64,000 nucleotides of DNA from Hericium rajendrae. Its lineage: Eukaryota; Basidiomycota; Agaricomycetes; Russulales; Hericiaceae. Under the pieces are notes generated by a model. That model saw only the letters and a program-made list of their open reading frames with translations, had not been told where the DNA came from and searched no databases. Positions 24,835-35,740 of this stretch are shown piece after piece. The DNA is taken from the NCBI GenBank assembly GCA_033439255.1, contig CM065880.1, positions 310,001 to 374,000 of the forward strand, read 5' to 3'. Within the stretch, counting starts at the first letter, position 1; every line of letters starts with the position of its first letter. The position numbers were made by a program, and so were the translations under genes.

Positions 24835-25785
24835 GTTCTATCATCATAAGAATCAGTCGCCGCTAGACACGAAATTTATCTCTCACTGAAGACTGGCCGC
24901 ATACATGAAACGTTATCGCTACAACACATCGCCATGTATGCCGGACAGATGACCGCGACACCTGGTCTTGTTGACAGCTATTGCATGCCGGTAGAATGGT
25001 ATCCCCTGTTTGGGCTGTGTTCTGCTCAAGCTTTTCGTTTGTTCTGGAAGTCGACCAGACAGTATTTCTCCCTGGTCACTCCCGATACGGCACCCAACAA
25101 GCCTCGCGTAGCTCGTAAAGCCATCTTCTCCGCCAAACGCGGAATGCCCCAACTGTTCGTCCAAATGAGCAAACAAAAGCGCCGAAGTGACTTCGACCGC
25201 AAAGCGGTCTGGTGTTCTGATGGCAGCCGGAGTAGAGATCCACAGAGAATCCATCAAAAACAATCTGCCGCGGAGGTTCCATGACGAGACAGACAGCGAT
25301 GTTGACGAACCTCAGATGGATCCTCCAGGGTCCAAACGGTTGTCCGGCGCCGTCTGAAGATTTTAAGCACATGGAGCACATACATACAAAGACCGATGTC
25401 AGCTCACTTATTCGGTGTTCTTATGCCACAATCCTATCTCAGAGCGGCAGGATGGACCGTAGATGACTCCAAAAGACAAACGAGTAATGCAAAAAGTCGA
25501 TCTTGATATTTGACGGCGCTGTTCCAACTTGGGACAGAAGACATGACCAGAAAGGCTGCATCCATTATTAAAGAAAATTTGTCATACGACCTCACAACAC
25601 ATCTACAGATCCTTCAACGATGCATAGGATGAGCATACTTGCGGTAGCTCTTCTATGCTATAGCCATAATAGCGTCTATATTGACCGTCTTTTGTCAAAA
25701 TCATGACGTGAGAAGCTGCGCCTGGACTGGGAAAAGACATGACACGTACACATTCTTGTTCGCCGTGCCCACCCTGTACGTCACA
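24835..25785. other. Spacer between the two terpene synthase genes
   Basis: About 950 bp. Minus-strand frames at 24919-25263 and 25076-25381 have protein-like composition but no domain I recognise and no convincing start or splice structure. They may be a relic. Confidence 0.35.
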
Positions 25786-27028
25786 GGTTTAGTTCGTCCA
25801 ACCTGTACCGCTTCGACGCGGTGTGAAATTCTACATAGCCCTGGCTATACCCCTGGTACATGTCGTATGCGTCCTTGTGAGGCTTCAGCGTTTCAAGAAC
25901 GCGGTGATGAGCCGCTATGGCATCTTCCGTGATCTCGCGGAGTGTGACGGAATGGTGTACGTCGCGGCATTTGGCAAGTGAATGGACGTGGTTTATCGTT
26001 TCTGCTCCCATTTCCTCTTTGTAGAAGGACAAAACGTCACTGTCTGCTGATCAGCCTGTGCAGCATAGCGGATGATCACTGAAAGAACTCACTTCCCGTA
26101 ATTTGTGAAAATCATGATATCGGGAATGGCTTGCAGAAAGTTACCCAGCGGCACATCCTTCGAGAAAATAAAGAGGGAGTATGCTTCTGCGGCTCCGCAC
26201 ATGATGCGTCCCCACGCGGGATAGCGCACAGCACTTTTCTCGAGCTAGAAATATCCATATGAACAGAGAGCGGATACCAAAATTCACAGAGAACTAACCT
26301 GAGTTCCCTTCAACGTGTGTTCGAACGACAGCGCCGTGATGAGGTTCAGCGTCGACGTTATGATCAAATTGGTCGAGACGGTGGTGAAGTGGCTAGGCGT
26401 ATCTCGAAGGAAACCCGCAAGGTGGTCAAGGATCCAGTGTCTCTGCGGCTGACCCATCATGAATCGCCCGTTGAATTCTTGAACAGCGAGAATGTCGTTC
26501 TCGAACATGTCGTCGCAATAGATCAGAAATGCCGTGTATAGAGAAATGTAGAGCTGCACGTTCTCATCCGGGTGATGGGCGTATCCGATGTATCCCATGG
26601 CCACTCCCGCAGGGATGAACTTGCGGAAGGAGTCGTCCTCTGGCCTGATGTATCCTCTGGAAAAAGATACGGCTTCACAGGCTGCTATCAGGTTGGAGAG
26701 TCGGTTCATATCCGTGTCCGGATATATCAGGTTGCATCGACGGAGGAAATTCTGGACCAAAGTAGCTATGTCGGATTTCGAGATCTGCAGAAACCACAGT
26801 CAACAATTGAAATGGGGATACATTCGGGGATCTAATCGAGACACCTTTTCACCGGTGTAGTGATTGCGCCTGTAACGTAAATCAAGTTAACAAGTGTTAT
26901 GATTGGGAAGTGGCATTGACAGACCGATGACCATCATGGTTCTGAGCATCGGAGCTCATCTGCGTCGCTTTCTCTGCGATAGGACCGGCCAAGCCGTCCG
27001 TCAAGCGGTAGAACGATGGCGAAGTCAT
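25786..27028 (-). CDS. TRI5-type sesquiterpene synthase, paralogue 2
   Basis: Tandem paralogue of the 23507-24728 gene on the same strand. Exon 1 starts MTSPSFYRLTDGLAGPIAE at 27028. A mini-exon RNHYTGEK follows, then ISKSDIATLVQNFLRRCN. Motifs are IYCDDMFEND (DDxxE), GQPQRHWILDHL and NLIITSTLNLITALSFEH. The NSE triad NDVLSFYKEE is rebuilt across an intron that splits the Asn codon (AA|T), exactly as in paralogue 1. The C-terminus is HTASKRYRLDELNL. The two proteins share most blocks but differ enough to make different products. A TATATAAACC box lies about 85 bp upstream. Likely intact and cytosolic. Confidence 0.83.
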
Positions 27029-27109
27029 AGAGAAAGCTGCTTTGCTCAAGGATGGGGCAATGAGGGAACGCCAGTGGATGAGATGCTCTCTACCTCAGCT
27101 TGCAGTCGG

Positions 27110-27117
27110 TTTATATA
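27110..27117 (-). promoter_or_regulatory. TATA box of terpene synthase 2
   Basis: TATATAAACC on the minus strand, about 85 bp before the ATG at 27028. It matches the paralogue's promoter core. Confidence 0.55.
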
Positions 27118-28343
27118 CCTTGAGATGTAGAGTCGAAGGAGTCGGAGGCTTATGCTCACCTAGGTGTCAAAGGTCTCGCCATTCAGACCGACGCGGTCTT
27201 GCCATTCAGACCGACGCGACCGCCCTGGGACGTGGCATAATGCGTAGACGCAAATGCCGTGATAGCTGTCTGGGCAACATTTTCAGTAGACAGACACAGT
27301 AACAACACAGTAACAACAGGCCTGACACCTGTAGCGTTGTGGTTGTTCCATGTTCATTTTCACAACTGCAGTTAGCCGTTACTGGTATAGGCCTTCATCC
27401 AAGGAAACCCATGAGAAGATTGCACAGAACCTTGGACTCTGACATGAGGGACATGGGAAGCAGTGTGACATAGCTGCGATACCGGAAGGTTACGAGTTGA
27501 ATCAGTTTTCAGCCTGCTTCGAAGACTCACTTCAATTGAATGTCTATCCGGTCCGGCCCTTGCTTCAACTAAAGTGAGAAGTCCCAGATCGGACAAACAA
27601 TTCAAGAGTTCTCAATGGGAACCGCCATTGACAGCGGCTTGTCTTACCTCACACTTCGCGAAGGGCAGCAGGAAAAGACATCTGCGAACCATTTGGCCGA
27701 CGAAGGACACGACACGAAAAACTTTCAGGTAGTTGCGCCGCGTGAAGCCGAAACATGGCGTCAACTCAACACTGGACATTGGAGACTCAGTATTCCAACT
27801 GCATGACGGCACTACTGAGAAAGACCTACCATATTCCCTAGCTGAATCCGCAAAGTATGACATGTCCTGTAATAGAACGATCATATCTATTCTTGAAGTA
27901 TGACAGCATTCGGATTCAGCTATGTTTCACCATCCACAGTAAAGAAATCTGCACTCATAGTTCCCAGCTCGATCTTGCGGTTTGCTGGGAGGTTTCAACA
28001 TTACCGAGATCGCCGGGAGACAGTTCTTTTTCAAAGATCAGTTGTCAGAGACAAGAGGATGGTGTCTCGTGAAGGAGAATGGCGAGCCCGAGTGAATGAG
28101 CTCAAATGCTCGCTCAGCCGGGCCTGGCCACGAGAATGGTTCACGTCGCCAGGACTTGGACAACTTCCTGCTGTTATGAAAGCCACCCTTGGGGCGTATG
28201 AGGAAATGACTTCAAAGGCCAAAGGACGTACATATCTCATCGAAGCAAAGGAAGCCCTGAAGCCCTCCCTCAGCATCATGCTACAGATTTTGCTACATGA
28301 ACAGCAGGAAAGGATACAACATGCGTATGTTACACCGTGCTCT
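27118..28343. other. Intergenic region with short tandem duplications and an unrecognised frame
   Basis: 1.2 kb. It contains a 24-bp tandem duplication near 27170-27217 (core GCCATTCAGACCGACGCG) and a doubled CAGTAACAACA near 27297-27317. A plus-strand frame at 27900-28412 (170 aa) overlaps the eIF3e stop and shows no family signature that I know. Confidence 0.4.
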
Positions 28344-29926
28344 CTACCGCGCAGCCTCGACGGGCTGCGCCGCACGCGACATCGCAGCGCCCATCGCTTG
28401 TGTGCGAATTGACAGGCCGCGCATTTTCTCGATGACGGACTGATATATCGGGAGGGGTGGCCGGTTGATCTCAATGACATTCTGCAGGGAAGAGCGCGTG
28501 AGTCAGCTGGCCGCGTCGCACAGAATACGGGGAAGCTCACCTTCTCCAGGTCAATTTTCGCATCCGCGCCCATGCGCGATTCCCGGATGAGGTTGACAAT
28601 CCACTTCTCGCCTTCGTCGCGTGAGAGGTTCAGGCGCTCAGAAAGATCGCTACATGACAGTCACCATTTTCAGCGACACACAAAGGCAGTGTGGAAAAAC
28701 AGACGTACCCGATATCGATCCGTTGGTGGATGCGGCAGTATGCCTCGCTGATGAGGTACCGTGCGTTATCTAGGAACTCTTCCTTGAACTCGTTCAGGAA
28801 GAAGTCGTCGCCGACGACGCGCTCCGCGACCAGCAGCTCGCGCTGCGCCGCCTCGAAGTCGAACTCGACGTACAGCTCCTTGAGGAAGCGCGTGATGGGG
28901 TCCGAGTACTGGTACTCCTCCATCTGCACGATCTTCACGAGCTCGCGGATCGCGTAGCGCACGCGCGAGCTGACGGGCGTCCCGCCCGGCGTCGTCTGCT
29001 GTGCCTTGCGCGACAGCACGGCGGCGGCGACGAGGTAGCGGAGGATCCACGGACAGGCGGACTGGATGGTGTTGAGGTATGCGGGCGCGAGGAAGGTGTC
29101 GAGGAGCAGCGTGCGGCCGCTCTCGTGGTTGAAGTAGACGAAGAGTGACCAGTGGATCAGCCAGGTGCGTGAGTGGAGTGAGGCGAGGGACTCGGCGGGG
29201 GAGTTTAGGAGAGGGGCAGACGCGGCGCGAGCATCGATCGATTCGCGGAGGGTGTTGAGCTCCTCGAGAGCCACGTCCCATTTTCCGGTAAGGATATCCG
29301 AGGCGAGCTTGCCCCAGTGGGCGGAGGTGTTGAGATCGGTGTCTGTCGACAGGACGCGGAAATGATAAAGATAGTCGGCAGCGCCTGAGTAGTTGCCATA
29401 AGTATATTGGAACTGGCCGAAGTTGTAGAGAGCGGTTATTTGCTCTAGAGTAAGCTGCGAAAAAGTCAGATGATAGGCAACGGATCAAGAAAGACGGTCA
29501 CGCACGTTATAGTTGTCCTTCAGATACTGTAGATTTTGGTTCTTGTCCTGTCGAAGCGCTTGCGCAACGTCCGGATTTTCGATTACGTCCAATACAGCCT
29601 GAGCCTCCTGCTGAAGATGTTCGTTCGTGGAGACGGCCTTTTCCCTCTTGTTCCCAAATTCTGTAGCGCATCGACGTTTATCGAGAGTCTTGCAGTTTAA
29701 ATAGACAACAGGACGTACCTTTTGGGACCTCTTCGTCCGGATGAAGTTGCTCGAACAGGTTGATGGCATAATCCACCATGTTTGTCCCCTTCGCAAGCTC
29801 ATATTGTGCGGCCTGGACCTCCTCGACCGGGAAAAGATTGGTCTCGACAAGATGGGCGAGTAATGGGAAGGCAAAATGCCTGTCGAGGTACGGTATTATC
29901 GTTTTTGTGAGGTCATATTCCGCCAT
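28344..29926 (-). CDS. INT6: Eukaryotic translation initiation factor 3 subunit E (eIF3e/INT6)
   Basis: Component of the eIF3 complex in the cytosol, binding the 40S subunit and mRNA. It starts [20 protein letters not shown] at 29926 (eIF3e N-terminal domain), then [20 protein letters not shown] and [20 protein letters not shown]. The central helical repeats [15 protein letters not shown] and [13 protein letters not shown] and the PCI domain ([34 protein letters not shown]) follow in order, ending [12 protein letters not shown] at 28344. Five or so short introns. The length of roughly 450 residues matches the family. It is divergent from MPDU1 with about 190 bp between start codons, a compact bidirectional housekeeping promoter. 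Confidence 0.93.
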
Positions 29927-30115
29927 TTTGAAAGCAGAAATTAGACGGAAGACGGAGGATACGGGAGATTGGAAAGCAGCTCAGCAACAAAACGACTGCC
30001 ACAAAATGGAAATTTCGTGCCACGTGCTCTAAACCAAATCGGGCAATGGCGCGGCACGGTAACGGCGCGTCGACCACTCACTCCTCCACCTTCCCCTCCG
30101 CCATCGTCGTACACG

Positions 30116-31139
30116 ATGACCACAATCACTAGAAACCTGCCTTGGTTCGTGAAGGATCTCGGTGTATACATCGTCGGCGAGGTGAGCCCCAGGTGTCTGC
30201 ACTTGCGACTCTTTTCGAACATTGTCTAGAAATGCTACGTGTCCCTGGTCGAGAACCTGAATATCGAGGATGTCGAGTGTCTCAAATACTCCCTCTCAAA
30301 GGGTCTCGGCATTGGCATTGTCGTCGGAGGATCCATTATGAAAGTACCCCAGCTACTACTAAGTGCGTACCCAGACGTTCTTTCATCGAAGCATCTTCTC
30401 ATTTCTGCCAGTTCTCAACGGTCGCTCCGCGCGCGGTCTCTCTTTACCAGCCTACGTCCTTGAGACGCTGGCCTACGCAATTACAACCGCCTACTCGTGG
30501 CGTAATGGGTTCCCGTTCTCGACATACGGCGAGAACTTCTTCCTGACGATCCAGAACATCGTCATCACCCTCCTCATAATATACTATTCCCCCGCACAAG
30601 GCGCGAAGACATACGCACCCAATAAATCGGGCCAACTCCTCGGCATGACATTCTTCCTGCTCGCCGGCTCCTTCGCACTCCTCTTCACACCCCCGCCCGC
30701 CCTCGCGCTCCTCCAGCTCGGCACGCTCCCTCTCTCCCTCTTCTCCAAGCTTCCCCAGATCGCGCAGAACCGACGCGCCCGCAGCACAGGGCAGCTCTCC
30801 GTATTCGCTGTCCTTGCGCAGATCGGCGGATGCGCGGCCCGCCTCTTCACCACCTCGCAGGAGGTCGGCGACATCGTGCTCTCCGCGGGCTTCGCGCTCG
30901 CGCTGCTGCTCAACCTCGTGCTCGGCCTGCAGCTCTGGGGCTACTGGGGCAAGGACGCCGAGGCTGGCCTGCAGTCGCACCACGTACACGTGTCCGAGGA
31001 GAAGGTTGCTGAGAAGGAGCAGTACAGGCCCGAGTCCCGCGTGGATATTGTCGTCCCGCCACAGTCGCCTGCGCCGTACACGACGTCGACGCAGCAGTCT
31101 GGGTCGTATGGAAGGAAGTGGGCGAGGAAGGTGGACTGA
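30116..31139 (+). CDS. MPDU1: Mannose-P-dolichol utilization defect 1 homologue (PQ-loop protein)
   Basis: ER membrane protein needed for use of dolichol-phosphate-mannose and -glucose in glycosylation (Lec35). It starts MTTITRNLPWFVKDLGVYIV at 30116, with introns at about 30182-30231 and 30360-30411. The two PQ loops are visible: SIMKVPQLLLS, followed after the intron by VLNGRSARGLSLPAYVLE, and LFSKLPQIAQNRRARSTGQL. Seven hydrophobic helices fit the family. The C-terminus is extended by a charged tail of about 60 residues ending RKWARKVD, longer than in animals and common in fungi (inference). Intact. Confidence 0.92.
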
Positions 31140-31889
31140 TCGTCGTGGAATCTGTTGCTAGATTTGTTCTGGTGCTTCCGTCGGCGACGTCTTGTTTATG
31201 TGGGGTATTATTGGCTTGTGTATGCCCCCTTGTACACGCAATGCACAGTATCTTATTCGTCTCGGCGATCGATTAGGTGATTTCCTTGCATAGCTGCAAG
31301 TCCGGCTGATCTGTTCGATATTCTTTTTGCAGATTGGTGTTCTTCTCTGCATTCATTTCCATCGCAAGCGTTGTGGCAGGCGTTAGCTAGCAGATCTTTA
31401 CGACGTTCTTACTCGGAAGCTTTCAGTGTGCAAGGTACGCCAGCTGCTGGATTGGAAGACCGACGAATGCACGGGGGCCCATACTCGTTCCCGATACGAG
31501 CGGGGAGATTGTGTCGTGGTGAGTCAGCCGGCTGACCCACCGGTACTCATACGAAATAACGCGGCATTCAAAGATGTTTAGACGTCCTGGAATTGCAACA
31601 TAGCCCCGCAGCAGTGACGAAGAATTCCACCACAATCATTGCGCACACACCGCCTAGGGCGATTTGGGTGATTACGACCAGCAGTCCATTTGGCTGTCGA
31701 TGTAACTGGGATGGGCACACAAGTGACAAAAGAAGGGGTGATTTGTGTGCCCATCTGGCGGAACGCCCATGGATCCTATCAGTGAGGGTCACTGTAAGAT
31801 GCACTCATACTGAATCAAAGGACTTGCAGGTGAGCTTGGCAGACTTCGCGCGCTTTAAATGTGCCCAGCGTATTCTTGAATATTGATAC
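31140..31889. other. Intergenic spacer
   Basis: About 750 bp after the MPDU1 stop. The final 200 bp may be remnant promoter of the broken hydrolase to the right. No gene is recognised. Confidence 0.35.
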
Positions 31890-32450
31890 ATGGCAGAGAA
31901 TTGCTCAAGTCGCATCCCAGGATATATGGTAGCCTTGGACTCCGCTTTGTATCGAGACGTTGATGTCCGGTGCGGGCTTGGCTACCACTATATCTACTCC
32001 CCGTCTCAGCAAGGCAGACTCACTCTACTACTCCTGCACGGCTTTTTATCGGAATTGCACGACTGGCACCACTAGGGCGCGTATTTCCAGCCCAAGGGTT
32101 ATGGTATCCTGGTTCCTGATTTACTGGGGGGCGGGCAAAAAAAAATCGAGGCCGCTGGATCCGGAGGACTGGATGGCCGTGGATATCGTCGATATTCTGA
32201 ATGTGCAAAGGGGCTCGACAAGGTCGTCAGTATCAGCCATGACTGGTAAGGTGAATTTCACGCGTGATGAATGCCGATGCTTATGCTTATGCTTATGCGC
32301 TGGTCTATCTCGTAGGGGCACGCAGCTGCTCATGCGGCTGTCGATCCTGCACCCCACGCACTGTCGCGTTTGGCTGGATGGGGCCGGCCTTCATGGGGTG
32401 ACGTATCTGCACCGTAGAATAGGGAGAAGGCAGGTTGCCCAGGTTAAATA
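31890..32450 (+). pseudogene. Broken alpha/beta-hydrolase, epoxide-hydrolase-like, 5' part only
   Basis: The start MAENCSSRIPGYMVALDSAL and YHYIYSPSQQGRLTLLLLHG match fungal epoxide-hydrolase-like proteins. An in-frame stop follows ELHDWHH at 32073-32075. The same reading resumes with YFQPKGYGILVPDLLG, then shifts frame and runs through ECAKGLDKVVSISHDW, which keeps the nucleophile-type aspartate. A canonical intron (about 32251-32315, GT...TCGTAG) follows and is still recognisable, after which GTQLLMRLSILHPTH continues. Homology ends near 32400 and the rest of the fold (cap and C-terminal catalytic residues) is missing. The retained intron shows that the copy arose at DNA level. An ATGCTT triplet repeat sits inside the intron. 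Confidence 0.72.
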
Positions 32451-33902
32451 AAGCTGCGGACTGACTGCCCGCCACAGACGCGTTGACAACGTGACCACGA
32501 TCTTTCCTAAGCGCCCACTGAGACTCGAGTCTCGAACATCGTCGTTCTCTAGGTCGTCCGATATCTCGTCAAACTCAATGCCTCGACTATGTTTACCTCT
32601 TCCCATATACACTACTTCTGCATGCTGTTGGGGAAGAGTTTCACTTTCAGTCTGAACTAAAATAACGCAGTGCCAGGGAATCCGGGTGTCTCTGACTCGC
32701 GGGGGAAGTGTGGTTCAGGTCGGGTGAGTCTGTTTCTCCGAGCAAGTCCTTGTCTCGACGCGTTCTTTCTTCAAATTTCGTTGTTATCGTCTAGCGTACC
32801 CGGTGTGTATTTCTATCGATATGATCGGACAGTCTTGTAGATATTGCTCAGGCGTGGGTTAGACAACTTTTTCAATCCTATTGAACCACAGCTACCGCTG
32901 ACAGCCGCGACAACCATTATCGGGACGGCGGTGTCAGGATATCCTGTGCTGGGGGCCGCATTCTGAGTCCCGCGGACCGCAGTCTCAGCTCTGCCGTCGT
33001 GCATATATAAGAACGCCTTCCACTCGTCCTTCTATCATCCGTCTCTTGATCCTTTACCTCCACCACCCCTTTAGAGTCTTGCTTCCACGCTACACCTTCT
33101 ACCTTGGCTAGCTGGATTATCGCTTACTCATAGCGGTCTCTGCATAGCAAGCCGTGGATGCGGTCACCTGCGACTGCCTGTGGAGATCTGCGGATGTTGC
33201 TTACCTTTCAAATGTGTTCTCCCTGGGACACTGGTACGGCTCTCGCTCTCCCTGAACTCACGCCATCAAAACAGTCACCATCGGCTGCCTGCAAACACCC
33301 GCGGACGTTGCTTGCCTCCAAAGCGTGTTCTCTGTGAGGCACTGGCATGGCTCCCGCTCCCTCAGTTTCTTTGAACCATGCAGTCCAGTAGTCCAGCCTC
33401 AGCACTGGTTATGGTATGTTTTCTGCATTTGAGTCTGCTGCCGGCCACCTCGTTTCGCGCCCAACCCAACGCGCATACATTGGGATTGGCCCAGTCGGCC
33501 CCGATCCCTCGCCTCTTTTTGAGTCTCAACCGCCGGTCTGATTCACATGTTGAGTACTGCTTTTCGAGGCAAATCAGTTTTGGTACGTGGTTGTCCGCTC
33601 CGTGTCTATAGCTGCGAGTCGTGGATGACCTGGCTCATTTCGAACATCATGCACCATGCCTCAGGAATGGTGAATGAGAAGTGACTCCTGCTTAACTGTC
33701 ACATGTGCGAGCGCTACATGTTTGTCTAACGCAATCTTGCTGGCTCATTTCGCCAGGATCATGCAGACCTACTTGAAATTTTTTCACAGTTTAAAAAAAT
33801 AGAGACGATGATCCATGGCATTTCAACACGAAAGATATACTCGCAAAGTACTCTTTTACTTTTCAGTGACGCAGCCAAATGTACATCTTCGTGGCGCTAT
33901 TA
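32451..33902. other. Intergenic region with a diverged tandem duplication
   Basis: About 1.45 kb. A TATA-like GCATATATAAG lies at 33002-33012. Two roughly 85-bp copies about 111 bp apart (see separate entry) follow. No coding gene is recognised. Confidence 0.4.
33170..33365. repeat. Two diverged 111-bp-spaced tandem copies
   Basis: Copy 1 (33170-33256) and copy 2 (33281-33367) share GCCTG...CGGA.GTTGCTT.CCT, then GTGTTCTC and CACTGG..TGGCTC.CGCTC. Identity is roughly 70-75% by eye. They lie downstream of a TATA-like element and do not preserve a common frame. Confidence 0.55.
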
Positions 33903-34568
33903 CTACGTCCTCCGTTCGATCATTTGCTTGATGTCCCCATCTTCCAACATCCTCGCGATCTGTATCTCAATTTCCCTATCACTTTCCTTCTCCCATTCCT
34001 CCTTCTCTCGTGGCTCCGTAGGCTCAGAATAAGTATATTCGATAACCGGCCTATGTTCCTCAATCCCATACGGCATGAACCCGAACCCATCCCAGAACGA
34101 AACCCACTCCAACTCCCCTTCCTCCGTACCATGCTCGACCAACCACGTCTTCGCTTTCTTATCCTCCTCCCTCTCCTCCAAGTCCTTCTTTCCAAGATCA
34201 GGATCATCTTTTAGAAATACGACCTGCGACACGAATATGGACGTATCCGGCCCACTCGGGGATCCAGGCGGCCAACGAAGGACGTTGTGATGTATCGGCA
34301 TTTTGTTCGTGGCCAGGTATTTATGCAACGCCCGCGCGACGACCGGGCGGTATTTATGCTCTTCGCCTGTGAGGTCGAGCGCAAGGGCGACGGCGACCTT
34401 GCGGGATGCCTCGTACGAGGTTTTGTATGCGCCGATCTTGCGCGGGTAGCCGTGGTAGATGTTATGTAGTTCTTGCTCCATGACGTGGCCGAGGGAAAGC
34501 GCGGGCTGCGGGGCAAGTCTGATGGGCTGTGGGCTGAGTAGAGGGGATTTATTCGGCTGGGAACGCAT
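33903..34568 (-). CDS. Conserved-looking hypothetical protein, single exon
   Basis: A 221-residue open frame with clear protein-like composition: an N-terminal part ELHNIYHGYPRKIGAYKTSY, a central KYRPVVARALHKYLATNKMP, and a charged Glu/Lys-rich C-terminal half with FWDGFGFMPYGIEEHRPVIE. I do not recognise a family. There is no signal peptide or membrane helix, and the C-terminal 60 residues could form a helix or coil. The start could be 34568 or the internal Met at 34481 (MEQELHNIYHGYP). It lies next to the GNAT gene on the same strand. Confidence 0.5.
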   Translation of the reverse strand: MRSQPNKSPLLSPQPIRLAPQPALSLGHVMEQELHNIYHGYPRKIGAYKTSYEASRKVAVALALDLTGEEHKYRPVVARALHKYLATNKMPIHHNVLRWPPGSPSGPDTSIFVSQVVFLKDDPDLGKKDLEEREEDKKAKTWLVEHGTEEGELEWVSFWDGFGFMPYGIEEHRPVIEYTYSEPTEPREKEEWEKESDREIEIQIARMLEDGDIKQMIERRT

Positions 34569-34929
34569 AAGGGCATGCGTTCGGTGTACGTGTATACGTA
34601 TGCAGGTGCGTGGTTAATGGCATAAAGATTGGACTCGACTCCATACGCGTATCTTCCACCCAGATTAGCGAAATGATGTGTGCATGCAAGTCATGGCGCA
34701 TTGCAGGGGACGACGGTCGTCTACAGAACGTGGTCGGACAGGCCGTCGAGGACAGAGGGAATCGCAGACGCCCCACCCCATGGGCTGATTCGACCTATCG
34801 CAGTGCCCGGTCCATGGAGAACAGCTAAATTTGACGCGAGGGCCATACTGATACTCACATTTGTGCATTTTTTCAACGTCTTTGACCTCCAAGTCCTTCC
34901 ACGTTTAAAATCTATATCGTGTATCCTGG
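34569..34929. other. Intergenic spacer
   Basis: 360 bp between two minus-strand genes, presumably holding the 3' end of the GNAT gene and the promoter of the hypothetical gene. Confidence 0.35.
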
Positions 34930-35552
34930 CTATAAGTGTCTACCGATCTCTGCGGCTGTGGTCTCCTGATTCGTCGCCCAGTACTCATCTTCAAGGATGG
35001 ACATGAGGATCAGATCCCACCACCTCCCCTCAATCCACGTCGCCTTCCGGTTCCTCGCCTCCTCGACGAAGCCACTACCCAAAATCAGAGTCAGTCACAA
35101 CGAGTATCACAACGAACTCACACTTTCTTATACACCGCAATCGCGCGCTCATTCGGCTCAAATACGCCCAGCCCCAGCCGATGCAGCCCAAGGCCCTCAA
35201 ACCCGCGCTCGACCGTCCAGCGCATGACTTCCGTCCCGTATCCCCTCCCCCAGAACTCCTCCGCGAGCACGATGCTCATCTCGCCCGCGCGCTCGCGCGG
35301 GAAATGCACGCGGATCGACGTGCTCCCCACGACGCGCCCGGTCTCCTTCTCGACGACGGTCGCGAAGAGCGCGCAGCCCGTCCAGCCCGTGACCACGTCG
35401 CGGAACGCCTCGGGGCGTGGGACGACCCAGTCGCGCATGATGCCGAGCTGTACGGTATGCGTGCTGTACATCGCTGCGAGCGCGTCGAGGTCCGCTTTCT
35501 GGAAGCCGCGGTAGATGAGGCGCGCGGACTGGAACTTGTCGGGGGCTTGCAT
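34930..35552 (-). CDS. GNAT-family N-acetyltransferase, paralogue 1 (RimJ-like)
   Basis: Predicted acetyl-CoA-dependent N-acetyltransferase (Acetyltransf_3 type). It starts MQAPDKFQSARLIYRGFQKA at 35552, with a long first exon. The acetyl-CoA pyrophosphate loop region is EEFWGRGYGTEVMRWTVERG (motif GRGYGT), followed by LHRLGLGVFEPNERAIAVYKKV. An intron of about 50 bp leads to GFVEEARNRKATWIEGRWWD and the natural C-terminus EDEYWATNQETTAAEIGRHL. Length is about 190 residues. A close paralogue lies at 49706-50397 on the other strand. The natural end here reveals how that second copy was altered. The substrate is unknown. Confidence 0.83.
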
Positions 35553-35740
35553 TGTGGGGGTGAAAGATCGCACCGTGGTCGCTACATCACGATTTATATC
35601 CTATCGATGTGAGTCGGTGTGCACAAGAGACGCGCACTATATGCGTATCAGCTGGTTCTGTATAAAGATAGGACTTCGAGTCGGTGAGAAGGGTCTTATC
35701 TGTTGCACCTACATAAGTCTCAGAGTCAGATCCGCTTCCC

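Noticed and set aside
24919-25381. Small gene between the two terpene synthases
   Set aside because: Protein-like composition but no family, no clear start and no splice support.
23507-26060. Apparent loss of the NSE Asn in both terpene synthases (reading SDLFSFYKE and SDVLSFYKE)
   Set aside because: This came from choosing the wrong intron acceptor. Using the AG three to four bases further on restores NDLFSFYKE and NDVLSFYKE in both genes.
27900-28412. 170-aa plus-strand gene, considered as a terpene-synthase relic
   Set aside because: The resemblance to cyclase helices is too weak and no DDxxE or NSE motif is present. Its end overlaps the eIF3e coding region.
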